This document shows, in pieces, positions 49,864 through 59,161 of a DNA stretch of 64,000 nucleotides. A program made the translations under genes and the position numbers. Below the pieces are notes generated by a model. The model had not been told where the DNA came from, did not search any database, and worked only from the letters and a program-made list of their open reading frames with translations. The DNA comes from an uncultured Paracoccaceae bacterium (lineage in GTDB: Bacteria > Pseudomonadota > Alphaproteobacteria > Rhodobacterales > Rhodobacteraceae): contig CAKZRP010000050.1 in the NCBI GenBank assembly GCA_937146765.1, forward strand, positions 53,643-117,642, written 5' to 3'. Numbering within the stretch: position 1 is the first letter of the stretch; each line of letters begins with the position of its first letter.

Positions 49864-50807
49864 CTGCCGTACCGATGATCCGCCTTGCCGGGGTGAGCAA
49901 GACCTACCGCCTGCGTCGGGGTCTGTTTGGCCCGTCGCAGGAGCTGCGCGCGGTGCATGATCTGTCGCTGGAGGTGGCGCGGGGGGAGACTCTGGGTCTT
50001 GTCGGTGAGTCGGGCTGCGGCAAGAGCACTGCGGTCAGCATCATGCTGGGGCTTCTGGCGCCGGACGCAGGCCGGGTCGAGATCGCGGGACAGGCCCTGG
50101 ACGCGATGGCGGAGCGGGATCGGGTGCGGCTGATCCAGCCGGTGTTCCAGAACCCCAATGCCGCGCTCAATCCGGTCAAGCGGATCCGCAGCCTGATCGC
50201 CCAGCCCCTGAAGTTGCATGGCGGCAGCGAGATCGACCGGGAGGTGGCGCGCGCGATGGAGATGGTGGGCCTGCCCGCGCGGCTCGCGCAGGCCTATCCG
50301 GGCGAGTTGTCCGGCGGCCAGCGGCAGCGGGTGGCGCTGGCGCGGGCTTTGGTGCTGAAACCGGCAGTCTTGATCTGCGACGAGCCGACATCGGCGCTGG
50401 ATGTTTCGGTGCAGGCGCAGATCATCAACCTGCTGCTCGGCTTGCGGCGCGAGCTGGGTCTGACCATGGTCTTTGTCAGCCACAATCTCGCGGTGGTGGA
50501 GCATCTCGCCGACCGGGTGGCGGTGATGTACCTGGGCGAAAAGGTCGAGGAAGCCACCACCGATGCGCTGTTTCGCGCCCCGCGCCATCCCTATACGCAG
50601 GCGCTGCTGGCGGCGACGCTGCCGCCGGATCCGGGGCGCGGACTGCCGGAGCTCCGGCTCGGCAAGGCCGCCGCCGATCCCTTTGCCCTCCGGGGCGGGT
50701 GCCTGTTTGCGCCGCGATGTCCGGTGGTGGAGCCGATCTGCCGCAGCCAGCCGCAGGACCTGCGCCGGGTGGCGGAAGGCGCGGTGCGCTGTCAGCGGGC
50801 CGGGTGA
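49860..50807 (+). CDS. ABC transporter ATPase (DppF type)
   Basis: A nucleotide-binding subunit of 315 residues: Walker A GESGCGKST, signature LSGGQRQR, Walker B LICDEPTSALDVS, C-terminal CLFAPRCPVVEPICRSQ cysteine region. The ATG overlaps the DppD-type gene by four bases. Last gene of the ABC operon; it converges on a LysR gene after a 30-bp gap. Confidence 0.95.
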   Translation: MTAVPMIRLAGVSKTYRLRRGLFGPSQELRAVHDLSLEVARGETLGLVGESGCGKSTAVSIMLGLLAPDAGRVEIAGQALDAMAERDRVRLIQPVFQNPNAALNPVKRIRSLIAQPLKLHGGSEIDREVARAMEMVGLPARLAQAYPGELSGGQRQRVALARALVLKPAVLICDEPTSALDVSVQAQIINLLLGLRRELGLTMVFVSHNLAVVEHLADRVAVMYLGEKVEEATTDALFRAPRHPYTQALLAATLPPDPGRGLPELRLGKAAADPFALRGGCLFAPRCPVVEPICRSQPQDLRRVAEGAVRCQRAG

Positions 50808-50837
50808 TGCAGTGCAGTGGCACCCTGACAGCCGGGC

Positions 50838-51764
50838 CTAGGATCCCTCTCCGGACACGATGAGATCGAGGAATTCCTGCAGGATCTGGGACTGGTGCCG
50901 GTCCGAACGCCAGATCGCCATGATCGGTGTCGAGAAGCCGAATTCCTCGGGAAGCACCGCGTGAAAGTCGAACTGCGTGGTCTGGGTGCAATGAGAGGGG
51001 AAGAACCCGAGGTAGAGGCCAAAGCCGACCAAGGCCATGACCGCTTCGGTCTGATAGGCGATCGTGCCCACCGGGAAGGGCTTTTTCAGCTGGCGCAACC
51101 GGTCGCTCTCGTAATAGCCGCGATGGACAAGCGAATGTTTCACCACCTCTGCGCGGGTGAGGCTGTCGCCGCCGCGCAGGCGCTGCGCGAGAGGGTGGGT
51201 GCCGCCACAGTAGAGGCCGACCTCCTCGGTATAGAGGTTTTCATAGGTGAGGCTGGGGTGGCGTTGGTAGTCGGGTACGATCCCGATGTGCAGGCTGCCA
51301 TCGATCACGCCGCGCTCCACCTCGGCGGGGGTGCCGGTCATCAGGCTGACGTTCACGGCGGGGGCGATGTGGCGGAAATCGCGGATCGCCGCGACAAGCG
51401 GATTGCGCGGGTCGATCACCGTATAGTCGATCATGCCGATGTTGATCTGGCCGGTCAGGCTCTTGTTCAGCTCGGCGATATTGGTGGCGAATTCCTCTGC
51501 CGCGGCCAGCAGGCGGTCGATATGCGCCTCGGCCAGACGACCCTGCTGGGTGAGGGAGAAGCCGCCCCGGCCCCGGTGACACAGGCGCACGCCGAGGCGG
51601 GTTTCGAGGTCGGAGATCTGCCGCGAGATGGTGGAGGCGCCGACCCCCAGTTCCGCCTGTGCCGCCGAGAGGCCGGAACAGGCGATCACCGTCTTGAAGA
51701 CCCGCATCAGCTTCAGGTCCGCTTCGGTCACATTGCCGGAAAAGACGTTCTTGCGCCGCGCCAT
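50838..51764 (-). CDS. LysR-family regulator divergent from a ureohydrolase gene
   Basis: A LysR regulator of 308 residues: DLKLMRVFKTVIACSGLSAAQAELGVGASTISRQISDLE winged helix, then LTGQINIGMIDYTVIDPRNPLVAAI in the effector domain. It is divergent from the ureohydrolase gene (109-bp gap), with CTTGC-N8-GCAAG (51780-51797) beside its start. Control of that gene is likely; control of the converging ABC operon is possible. Confidence 0.92.
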   Translation of the reverse strand: MARRKNVFSGNVTEADLKLMRVFKTVIACSGLSAAQAELGVGASTISRQISDLETRLGVRLCHRGRGGFSLTQQGRLAEAHIDRLLAAAEEFATNIAELNKSLTGQINIGMIDYTVIDPRNPLVAAIRDFRHIAPAVNVSLMTGTPAEVERGVIDGSLHIGIVPDYQRHPSLTYENLYTEEVGLYCGGTHPLAQRLRGGDSLTRAEVVKHSLVHRGYYESDRLRQLKKPFPVGTIAYQTEAVMALVGFGLYLGFFPSHCTQTTQFDFHAVLPEEFGFSTPIMAIWRSDRHQSQILQEFLDLIVSGEGS

Positions 51765-51779
51765 GGGCTGCTCCCGTTT

Positions 51780-51797
51780 CTTGCAGAAAGTCGCAAG
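51780..51797. promoter_or_regulatory. LysR-type operator candidate
   Basis: CTTGC (51780-51784) and GCAAG (51793-51797) form an inverted repeat in the gap between lysR and the ureohydrolase gene, which is also AT-rich. Confidence 0.45.
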
Positions 51798-51873
51798 TTA
51801 AGTTGTTTACATCTCTCCTTTTACGAATAACCGGTGCGGCGGAAAAGTGGTGTTTTAGGCAAGGAGAGCGGCT

Positions 51874-52917
51874 GTGACATCACAAGCGGAAAAGCTGGAG
51901 CGCTTGCGCGCGCAATTTGGTGCGGCGGATGGCGGGACCATTTTCACCGAGAAATATCAAAGGATTGCGGATAAGATCTTTTCCGAAGGAGGGCGGCGTC
52001 CGGCGCCCTATTCCGGCATCCCGACCCTGTTGGACGCGCCGCAGCGACAGGCAGACGATCTGGACGCCACGCAGGTGGCGCTGTTCGGCGTGCCGATGGA
52101 CCTTGGGGTGACCAATCGCAACGGGTCGCGCTTTGGTCCGCGGGCCCTGCGGTCCATCGAACGGGTCGGTCCCTACAACGATGCGCTGGAGACCGCGCCG
52201 CTGCATCAGATGGCGGTGGCGGATATCGGCGATGTTCCCTTTCGCAGCCGCTTCGACCTCGGCCAGAGCCATGCGGATATCGAAGCCTTTGTCGATCGGA
52301 TCGTGGCGCAGGATGTCCTTCCGCTGGCGGTGGGCGGGGATCATTCGATCACCCATCCCATTCTGCGCCGTCTTGGCCGGGAGCGCCCGGTGGGCATGAT
52401 CCATATCGATGCCCATTGCGATACCGGCGGCGCCTATGAGGGGGAGAAGTTCCACCATGGCGGCCCCTTCCGCAATGCGGTGCTGGACGGGGTGCTGGAC
52501 CCGGATCGCTGCATCCAGATCGGCATTCGCGGCGCGGCCGGCTATATCTGGGAATTCTCCATCCTCTCGGGCATGACGGTGATCGAGGCGCGCGACATCA
52601 CCGAGGACCGCCTGCCGGAGATCATCGCGCTGGCCCGCCGTGTGGTGGGGGAGGGGCCGACCTATCTGTCCTTTGACATCGACAGCCTCGATCCGGCCTT
52701 TGCCCCCGGCACCGGCACGCCGGAGGTGGGCGGGCTCAGCACGCGCGAGGCGATGAAGCTGATCCGGGGCCTCAAGGGCGTGAACCTTGTCGGCGGCGAT
52801 GTGGTCGAGGTGGCCCCCGCCTATGATCCGACCACCAACACCGCGCAAAACGGCGCGCAGATGCTGTTCGAGATCCTGAGCCTGATGCAATTCTCGCCCT
52901 CTTTGCCAAGGGTCTAA
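51874..52917 (+). CDS. Arginase/agmatinase-family ureohydrolase
   Basis: A binuclear manganese hydrolase of 347 residues. The metal ligands are in GGDHS, HIDAHCDT and SFDIDSLDP; all are present. An N-terminal extension (about 1-70) is longer than in arginase. Family members remove urea from agmatine, arginine, guanidinobutyrate or guanidinopropionate; the AHCDT form does not settle it. A GTG start with AAGGAG upstream is used. Divergent from LysR and next to a polyamine-type ABC system. Confidence 0.9.
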   Translation: MTSQAEKLERLRAQFGAADGGTIFTEKYQRIADKIFSEGGRRPAPYSGIPTLLDAPQRQADDLDATQVALFGVPMDLGVTNRNGSRFGPRALRSIERVGPYNDALETAPLHQMAVADIGDVPFRSRFDLGQSHADIEAFVDRIVAQDVLPLAVGGDHSITHPILRRLGRERPVGMIHIDAHCDTGGAYEGEKFHHGGPFRNAVLDGVLDPDRCIQIGIRGAAGYIWEFSILSGMTVIEARDITEDRLPEIIALARRVVGEGPTYLSFDIDSLDPAFAPGTGTPEVGGLSTREAMKLIRGLKGVNLVGGDVVEVAPAYDPTTNTAQNGAQMLFEILSLMQFSPSLPRV

Positions 52918-52953
52918 GGGGTTGGGAGGGGGCGGTGATGCCCCCGGTGACCG

Positions 52954-52990
52954 AAAAAAGCGCGCGGTCGGATCTCTCCGTGCCGCGCGC
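52954..52990 (-). terminator. Terminator of the polyamine-type ABC operon
   Basis: GCGCGCGG (52960-52967) and CCGCGCGC (52983-52990) with an inner CGGA-TCTC-TCCG stem. On the minus strand it is followed by TTTTTT (52954-52959). It stops transcripts coming from the ABC genes to the right. Confidence 0.8.
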
Positions 52991-53036
52991 CAGTTCTGTC
53001 AGGGTGCCGGAGCACCGCCCGAGGGTCCTTGGGGGA

Positions 53037-54077
53037 TCACTCCGCGAAGATCGAAATACGGTCCGGGTCGAATTGCAGCGCCACCCGATCGCCGGTCTGC
53101 GGTGCCGCCGCATGAGAGGCGCCGCGCACGCGAATTTCGTGGCCCTGCGCCTGCACCAGCCATTCGGTCACCGGGCCGAGATCGCGGGCAAAGGTGACGG
53201 TTGCCGTCGCGCCCTCGTCCGTGGAGCGCGCAAGCGAGATCGCCTCGGACCGCACGGCGGCGCGCAGGGCACCCACCGTCACGCTGGGCACCGTGACGCC
53301 GGTATCGATGCCCAGCAAGGCCAGGGTGCGGTTCGGCGAGACGGTGGCGGGCAGAAGGTTCGCGGAGCCGATGAAATCCGCAACAAAGGGCGTTGCAGGA
53401 TGGCGGTAGACCTCGGTCGGGCTGGCGGATTGTTGCACGACACCGTGGCTCAGCACCACCAGTTCGTCGGCGAGCATCATCGCCTCCGTCTGGTCATGGG
53501 TCACCAGAACGGTTGTCACGCCAAAGCTCTGTTGCAGGCGACGCAGCTCGATCTGCATGTTGTCGCGCAGCTTGGCATCAAGGGCCGACAGCGGTTCGTC
53601 CAGCAGGAAGAGCTTGGGGCGGATCGCCAGCGCGCGGGCGATTGCCACCCGCTGCCGCTGGCCGCCCGACAGGGCGGAGACCGGACGGTCGGCAATATGC
53701 GGCAGTTCGATCACGTTCAGCAGTTCCTCCACGCGGTCCTTCTGCTCCTGCCGCGAGGCTTTGCGCAGTCTGAGGCCATAGGCGATGTTTTCCGCCACCG
53801 ACATATGCGGGAAAAGCGCAAGCGACTGGAACACCATGCCAAAGCCGCGCCGATGCGGGGCCAGGCCGGTGATGTCGCTGCCGTCGAGCAGAAGGCGGCC
53901 GCTGCTGGGCTGCTCGAACCCGGCGATAATGCGCAGCAGGGTGGTCTTGCCGCAGCCCGAAGGACCGAGCAGGCATACAAAGGCGCCGCGTTGCACCGTG
54001 AGGTTCACATCCTTCAGGGCCTCGACGGTGCCGAAGGATTTGGAGAGGCTTTCGATGTGGAGGTGGGGATCGCTCAT
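53037..54077 (-). CDS. ABC transporter ATPase (spermidine/putrescine PotA type)
   Basis: An ATPase of 346 residues: Walker A LGPSGCGKTTLLR, signature SALSGGQRQRVAIARAL, Walker B LFLLDEPLSALDAKLR, H-loop VTHDQTEAM, and the C-terminal TOBE domain. It powers import with the two permeases and the Tat-exported receptor that precede it. 12 bp after the PotC-type permease. Confidence 0.95.
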   Translation of the reverse strand: MSDPHLHIESLSKSFGTVEALKDVNLTVQRGAFVCLLGPSGCGKTTLLRIIAGFEQPSSGRLLLDGSDITGLAPHRRGFGMVFQSLALFPHMSVAENIAYGLRLRKASRQEQKDRVEELLNVIELPHIADRPVSALSGGQRQRVAIARALAIRPKLFLLDEPLSALDAKLRDNMQIELRRLQQSFGVTTVLVTHDQTEAMMLADELVVLSHGVVQQSASPTEVYRHPATPFVADFIGSANLLPATVSPNRTLALLGIDTGVTVPSVTVGALRAAVRSEAISLARSTDEGATATVTFARDLGPVTEWLVQAQGHEIRVRGASHAAAPQTGDRVALQFDPDRISIFAE

Positions 54078-54089
54078 GACGATGCTCCT

Positions 54090-54932
54090 TCAGAAGAGGT
54101 TGCCTTTGCCCGCGATCAGCCTGTCCACAAGCACGATCAGCAGCACATCGGCGGCGATGATGAAGACCGACAGGGCCAGGGTGGAGGGATCCAGCGAGGA
54201 CACGGTGCGGCTGTACATCCAGATCGGCAGGGTGCTGACGTCGATGGTGTACATGAAGAAGGTGATGGTGAATTCGTTGAAGCTGATGATGAGGGCAAAG
54301 ATCAGCCCGGCGAGGATGCCGGCCCGCATCAAGGGAACCACCACATCCCAGATGGCCCGCAGCGGCGAGGCGCCAAGGGAAATGGCGGCCTCTTCGATCT
54401 CGACGCTGATGCCGTTCATCGCGCTGAGGCAGTTGCGCAGCACGAAGGGCAGGACCAGCACGACATGCGGGATGGCAATGCGCCACAGACCGAGGTCGAG
54501 CGCGAGGCTCTCGGCGATCAGCAGGAAGGCAATGCCGAGCATCACGAGGGGAAACACCAGCGGCAGGGTGAACAGCAGCTCCATGCCGGCCCGCACCCGC
54601 CGCTGGCCCCGCGCCAGCGCATAGGCGAGGGGGACACAGACGGCGGTGGAAATCCCCATCACGATCACGGCGATCAGCAGGCTGGTCAGGGTGGAATCCA
54701 CCACGGATTGCGCGCTGGAGGTGTCCTCTTCGAGGAACATGCGCGCCACGTCGCCATACCAGCGCAGGGAATAGCCCTCCGGCGGAAAGCCGGAGGTGTC
54801 GGAGGCGGAAAAGGACATGATCGTGACCACCAGCACCGGAAGGGCCGAGACCAGCACGCCGAGGCTTGCCAGCAGGAGGATGGTCAGCCGGTAGCTGCCG
54901 CCGGCCTCGGTCGGCAAAAGAGCGATCCGCAT
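54090..54932 (-). CDS. ABC transporter permease (PotC type)
   Basis: A permease of 280 residues with six helices and the EAA-loop EEAAISLGASPLRAIWDVVVPLMRAGI. FSASDTSGFPPEGYSLRWYGDV is the usual PotC N-terminal periplasmic segment. It lies three bases after the PotB-type gene. Confidence 0.93.
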   Translation of the reverse strand: MRIALLPTEAGGSYRLTILLLASLGVLVSALPVLVVTIMSFSASDTSGFPPEGYSLRWYGDVARMFLEEDTSSAQSVVDSTLTSLLIAVIVMGISTAVCVPLAYALARGQRRVRAGMELLFTLPLVFPLVMLGIAFLLIAESLALDLGLWRIAIPHVVLVLPFVLRNCLSAMNGISVEIEEAAISLGASPLRAIWDVVVPLMRAGILAGLIFALIISFNEFTITFFMYTIDVSTLPIWMYSRTVSSLDPSTLALSVFIIAADVLLIVLVDRLIAGKGNLF

Positions 54933-54935
54933 GGT

Positions 54936-55790
54936 CTAGCCTCCGGTCTTCTGTGTGGTGATCCGCACCAGCCAGGCCGAGACGACCAGCACCAGAACGG
55001 TGAGCAGGATCAGGACCGTCCCGGCCGCCGCGGCCCCGGACCAGTTGAACAGCGGCGAGATCATGTCGCGGATGGCCACGCCCATCATCTGCACCCTGCG
55101 GCCCCCGAGCAGCAGCGGGATGGCAAAGGCGCTGGCATTGAAGGCAAAGACGATCGAAGCGGCCCCGACAAGCGGCGGACGCAGCAGCGGCAGGGTGACA
55201 TCCCGCAGGATGCGCCAGTGACCGGCGCCAAGCGAGCTTGCGGCCTCCAGATGTTCCGGCGACACGGCGCGCACCGCGCCGACGATGGGGAAGACGGCCA
55301 GGGGCAGCGAGGTCTGGATCAGGCCCAGCAAGACGCCGGTCTCGTTGAACAGCAGGAACAGCGGGCGGTCGATCAGACCCAGCGTCTTCAGCAGGGTGTT
55401 GAGGGCCCCGGATGGGCCCAGCAGCAGGATCCAGCCGTAGGCCTGAACCAGAAGGTTCAGGATCATCGGCAGCAGGATGGTCACCGTCAGCAACCGCCGC
55501 GCGGCTGCGCTGCGCAGGCTGGTCAACAGAAAGGCCAGCGGCACCGCAAGAAGCATCACCACCGCGCTGGCGACGAAGGCCAGCTTGAGCGTGAGCCAGA
55601 CCGACCGGCCGAAAAAGGGCGTCATCAGGTCCCGGTAAGCCTGAAGCGAGACCCCGTCGATGCTGCCCTTCTCGGCCGAGAGGGAGAAGCGCAGGATGTA
55701 GAGACACGCGCCCAGAAAGGGCAGCAGGGCGATAAAAGCAGGCGTCGCGAAAGCCAACGCCTGCTTTTGGGTGAGTGTTGTGGAGGACAC
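54936..55790 (-). CDS. ABC transporter permease (PotB type)
   Basis: A permease of 284 residues with the EAA-loop LEAASSLGAGHWRILRDVTLPLLRPPLVG and helices such as FVASAVVMLLAVPLAFLL. It follows the receptor gene by 21 bp. Confidence 0.93.
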   Translation of the reverse strand: MSSTTLTQKQALAFATPAFIALLPFLGACLYILRFSLSAEKGSIDGVSLQAYRDLMTPFFGRSVWLTLKLAFVASAVVMLLAVPLAFLLTSLRSAAARRLLTVTILLPMILNLLVQAYGWILLLGPSGALNTLLKTLGLIDRPLFLLFNETGVLLGLIQTSLPLAVFPIVGAVRAVSPEHLEAASSLGAGHWRILRDVTLPLLRPPLVGAASIVFAFNASAFAIPLLLGGRRVQMMGVAIRDMISPLFNWSGAAAAGTVLILLTVLVLVVSAWLVRITTQKTGG

Positions 55791-55811
55791 GTCAGGTCTC
55801 TGCCTTTGGGC

Positions 55812-56888
55812 TCAGGACAGTGTTTGCTGATACTGGGTGATCCACTGCTCGCGGACGTCAGCAATGAAGCTCTTGTCGTGCACGATGGCCTTTTCGTTCA
55901 GCTGTTCGGGCTTCACGATGAAGGGGCTGGCCTTGGCGGCCTCGCTCATCTCGGCCTTCTGGTTGATCGGGCCGTTCAGCACCGCCTCGGCCATCACGCC
56001 CTGCACCTTGGGGTCAAGGGTGTAGTTCATGAAGGCATGGACCACGTCATCCGCGCCGGGCTTGGATTTCGGCATGATCGTATACATGAGATCGGCAAAG
56101 AAGCCCTCCTCCACGTCGTAGGTGGCGCCCATGTTGGATTTCTCCGGGTTGGCCAGTTCATCGGCAAAGAAGGCCGGTGCGTAGACGCCGCCGATGTCCA
56201 GCGCATCGGAGCGGAACAGCTCGGAGAGTTGCGCGGGGTTCTCGCCGAAGGTCAGCAGGTTCTGGCGCAGATCCGCGAGCTTGGCAAAGGCCGCCTCGGC
56301 ATTGGTGCCGTCGCCGCCCATCATCCGGTCGGTGGCATAGATGGTGTCCAGCGCATCGGTCCAGGTGGACGGCGGCAGGAACAGGCGGCCGGAATGGGCG
56401 GCGTCCCACATTTCGGCGTAGGATTTCGGCGGCTCCTTGAAGGTCTTGGTGTTGTAGATCAGACCGCCGGTCCACAGCAGATAGCCGATGCCGTGGCCAT
56501 CGGCGCCGGTGCGAAAGCGCGGGTCCACATCGGCAAGGTTCGGCAACTGGTTGAGGTCCGGCTGAGACAGCAGCCCGTCGGCGGCCAGCTCCACCGCGCC
56601 CACACCTGCGAGGGTGATGAGGTCATACTGCGGCTTGTCTCCGGCGGCGCGCAGCTTGGCGACCATCTCGGAGGTGGAGCCGGTGCGATCCGCGATCACC
56701 TTGGCGCCGGTCATCTCCTCGAAGGGTTTGGCGATGTTTTCCAGCACCGCGAGGCCGGTGTTGTCGGACCAGGTCAGCAGGCGGACTTCCTTGCCTGCAA
56801 ACATCATGTCGCCCGCCGACAGGATCGAGGGCGCGGCGAGGGCGGCAGCTGCCCCGGCGCTGGTCTTCAAGAGGCTGCGTCTTGTCAT
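55812..56888 (-). CDS. Tat-exported ABC solute-binding protein (PotD/PotF-like)
   Basis: A receptor of 358 residues. The Tat signal MTRRSLLKTSAGAAAALAA sets the start at 56888; the mature protein begins EVRLLTWSDNTGLAVLENIAKPFEEMTGAKV, with GIGYLLWTGGLIYNTKTFKEPPKSYAEMW in the PotD pattern. Binding of putrescine, spermidine or a related amine/quaternary amine is the family expectation. First gene of its operon; the class II aldolase gene lies upstream in the same direction. Confidence 0.92.
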   Translation of the reverse strand: MTRRSLLKTSAGAAAALAAPSILSAGDMMFAGKEVRLLTWSDNTGLAVLENIAKPFEEMTGAKVIADRTGSTSEMVAKLRAAGDKPQYDLITLAGVGAVELAADGLLSQPDLNQLPNLADVDPRFRTGADGHGIGYLLWTGGLIYNTKTFKEPPKSYAEMWDAAHSGRLFLPPSTWTDALDTIYATDRMMGGDGTNAEAAFAKLADLRQNLLTFGENPAQLSELFRSDALDIGGVYAPAFFADELANPEKSNMGATYDVEEGFFADLMYTIMPKSKPGADDVVHAFMNYTLDPKVQGVMAEAVLNGPINQKAEMSEAAKASPFIVKPEQLNEKAIVHDKSFIADVREQWITQYQQTLS

Positions 56889-57120
56889 TGAGTAGGTCAC
56901 GTCCAGAACTCCCGGTTGGTTTTGCCCTTGGGGCTTGTTGCGCCCACTCCGCCGGAAATTGTTCGTGCAATAAATCGCAAAGAAAGGAACCTTCCTTGCG
57001 TTCAGGCGCATGTTTGTCGCGCTGCGCGGGAAAGTGGCATTGGCCCCGGAGAACCGGGGGTTTTGCGATCAAAATTCAGGCAAATCATGTCTGGCGCGCC
57101 GAGGCGGGCGCCTTGCGGTG

Positions 57121-57153
57121 CCGCCCCGCCGGGCAGAGGGTCCGGCGGGGCGG
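57121..57153 (-). terminator. Hairpin after the class II aldolase gene
   Basis: CCGCCCCGCCGG (57121-57132) and CCGGCGGGGCGG (57142-57153) form a perfect 12-bp stem with a nine-base loop, 12 bp past the aldolase stop. No T tract follows. Confidence 0.5.
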
Positions 57154-57164
57154 GCAGGAGACTT

Positions 57165-57893
57165 TTAGCGCGGCAGCGGTGGCAGCACGCTGCGCAGATA
57201 GGCGAAGTGTTTTTCCGCCATGCCGCGATAGGCCCGCCAGCCGTCGGCGGTGTTCTGCGCCACCGCATCCGACAGCACCGCCAGCGGTGCCCCGCCGGAG
57301 CGGGCCAGGATCAGGGTCTGTGCCGCCTTCTCGAAGAAATAGAGATCCTCGAAGGCATCCGCCACGGTATCGCCGACGATGGTGACCCCGTGATTGCCCA
57401 TCACCAGCACGGATTTGTCGCCGATGGCCTCGGCCAGACGCTCGCCTTCCTCGGTGGCATCGGCAATGCCGCCAAAGGAGAGGTCATAGGCGGTGCGTCC
57501 GTAGAACCGCGCGGTGTTGTTGTCGATCGGCACCATCGTTGGATCCTTGAGGCAGGCCAGGGCGGTGGCATAGGGCGAATGGGCATGCAGCACCACCCGC
57601 GCCTCGGGCAGGCGGCGGTGCAGGGTGCCATGCACGCACCAGGCCGAGGCATCCGCCGCCTCGGGCGTGCCCTCGGTCCGGCTGTCCAGCAGGAGCAGAT
57701 CCTGCGGCGCGATGGTGTCGAAATGCTGCCATTTGGCATTGAGCAGGAACTGCTGCCCATCGGCGGTGAGCGCCGCGCTGAAGTGGTTGCCGACGCTTTC
57801 GGACCAGCCCAGCATGTGGCAGATGCGGAAGGCATCCGCCAGATCGGCGCGCAGATCCGCCTCGGCATCGGGGAGCTTGGGGGCGATTGTCAT
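57165..57893 (-). CDS. Class II aldolase/adducin family protein
   Basis: A zinc enzyme of 242 residues. The metal residues are in VVLHAHSPYATAL (H-x-H) and VMGNHGVTIVG (third His), with GNHFSAAL and the glutamate-rich helix DAFEDLYFFEKAAQT. Family reactions are retro-aldol cleavage of sugar phosphates or hydroxy acids, and decarboxylations. It overlaps the upstream oxygenase gene by four bases, so it probably cleaves the hydroxylated product of that enzyme. Confidence 0.88.
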   Translation of the reverse strand: MTIAPKLPDAEADLRADLADAFRICHMLGWSESVGNHFSAALTADGQQFLLNAKWQHFDTIAPQDLLLLDSRTEGTPEAADASAWCVHGTLHRRLPEARVVLHAHSPYATALACLKDPTMVPIDNNTARFYGRTAYDLSFGGIADATEEGERLAEAIGDKSVLVMGNHGVTIVGDTVADAFEDLYFFEKAAQTLILARSGGAPLAVLSDAVAQNTADGWRAYRGMAEKHFAYLRSVLPPLPR

Positions 57894-59038
57894 GCCTTGA
57901 ACCGCCCTTCGCTGACCAGCGCACGATAGGTGGAGCGCATCTCCGACCGGTCCACGTAGCAGCCGCGCAGGTAGCGGTCGCCGCTGGTCGCGGTATAGGC
58001 GGCGCGGCCGTGCACGATGCGGTGATTGTCAAAGACCATGCATTCGCCGCCCTTCATCAGGAAGCGCATCATGTATTTCTCCTCCTGCAACATGCGGCCA
58101 AAGCGGCAGAAGGCGGGATAATAGTCGTCCAGCAGCTTCTGATCGAGGTCGAAGATATCCGCCATGTGCTGGCTGATGGTCAGCCCCTCGACCTCGCCGT
58201 ATTGATCGAGCTCGATCACATATTGGCGCGAGCGGGCGTCATAGGTGTCATGCTCGCAATAAAAGGGGATCGGCACCTCGGAGAGCAGCTTGAAGCCTTC
58301 GGGGTCGCGCTGGCGGAAGTCATTGGCCACCGCCACACCATCGGAATAGAGGCTGTCGCCGCCCTGAACCGTGTTGACGCGGCAATGCAGGAACTGGATG
58401 CCGGGGGCGAATTCCTCGGCCGGGGTGTCGGTATGCAGCTCCAGCGCATTGGCGGTATAGGCGGTATTGGTCGGGTTCACATGGGTGCGCACGTCGAAAT
58501 AGGTGCCGAAGAAGGTCGGCCGGACAAAGCCCATCAGCTCGGCGGTCTGGGTCAGCCCCGCGTCGCTGTCGGGCATGTCGGTGACGATGGTGAAGCCATG
58601 CACCAACATCGCCTCGATCCATTTGGCGCGGGTGGCGGTGTCGGCGACCAGCTCCGGCTGCGAGAACCGCGGCACGCTGGGGTAGTGGTCGCCAAACCAG
58701 GCCACGCGCGACAGGTCGGCAGGGTCATGGCGGCGCTTGCCCCCGGCATAGGTCTCCAGCCAGGCGATCGGCATCCGGGTCACATGATCCTCGCCCTGCC
58801 AGCGGATCACCAGCGCTTCGCCCTCCACCGCGGCGGTCTCTGCGCGCGGGGCGGTGTCGAGGTGGAAGATGTCAAAGCTGCGCTCCCGGGTCACGGCGCT
58901 GAAGGAGCTGGGGCAATTGTCCCGCAGCCAGTAGTAGTTGAAGTAATGGGTCTTGCCATCCGCGAGGGTCACGTCGAGCCCCTTGTCGCCAAGGCTGGCA
59001 ACGGCGGGCACGGCAAGGGGAGAGCTGAGATCATTCAT
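57890..59038 (-). CDS. Gamma-butyrobetaine/trimethyllysine hydroxylase-family oxygenase
   Basis: A 2-oxoglutarate/Fe(II) dioxygenase of 382 residues. It has an N-terminal DUF971-like domain (YYWLRDNCPSS) and a TauD-fold domain with the iron ligands H202 and D204 (ALELHTDTP) and H343 (DNHRIVHGR). In animals the N-terminal domain has a zinc cluster of cysteines; here most are missing. Members hydroxylate gamma-butyrobetaine (to carnitine) or N6-trimethyllysine. Operon with the class II aldolase; LysR divergent. Confidence 0.88.
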   Translation of the reverse strand: MNDLSSPLAVPAVASLGDKGLDVTLADGKTHYFNYYWLRDNCPSSFSAVTRERSFDIFHLDTAPRAETAAVEGEALVIRWQGEDHVTRMPIAWLETYAGGKRRHDPADLSRVAWFGDHYPSVPRFSQPELVADTATRAKWIEAMLVHGFTIVTDMPDSDAGLTQTAELMGFVRPTFFGTYFDVRTHVNPTNTAYTANALELHTDTPAEEFAPGIQFLHCRVNTVQGGDSLYSDGVAVANDFRQRDPEGFKLLSEVPIPFYCEHDTYDARSRQYVIELDQYGEVEGLTISQHMADIFDLDQKLLDDYYPAFCRFGRMLQEEKYMMRFLMKGGECMVFDNHRIVHGRAAYTATSGDRYLRGCYVDRSEMRSTYRALVSEGRFKA

Positions 59039-59161
59039 GGTGGGGTCGCATCCTTGGGTCGGGGGCTAGCATCGGTTTCTGCCCGGCAGCATTTCACGCC
59101 CGCCCCCTTGACGACAGTCGGTTTCGGATGATGATAACATAAGCTGAGGATTATACTGACC

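Noticed and set aside
52935..56891. Very long open frame on the + strand opposite the ABC transporter genes
   Set aside because: Low-complexity Gln/His/Arg/Gly protein antisense to four clear ABC transporter genes. A shadow of their codon bias.
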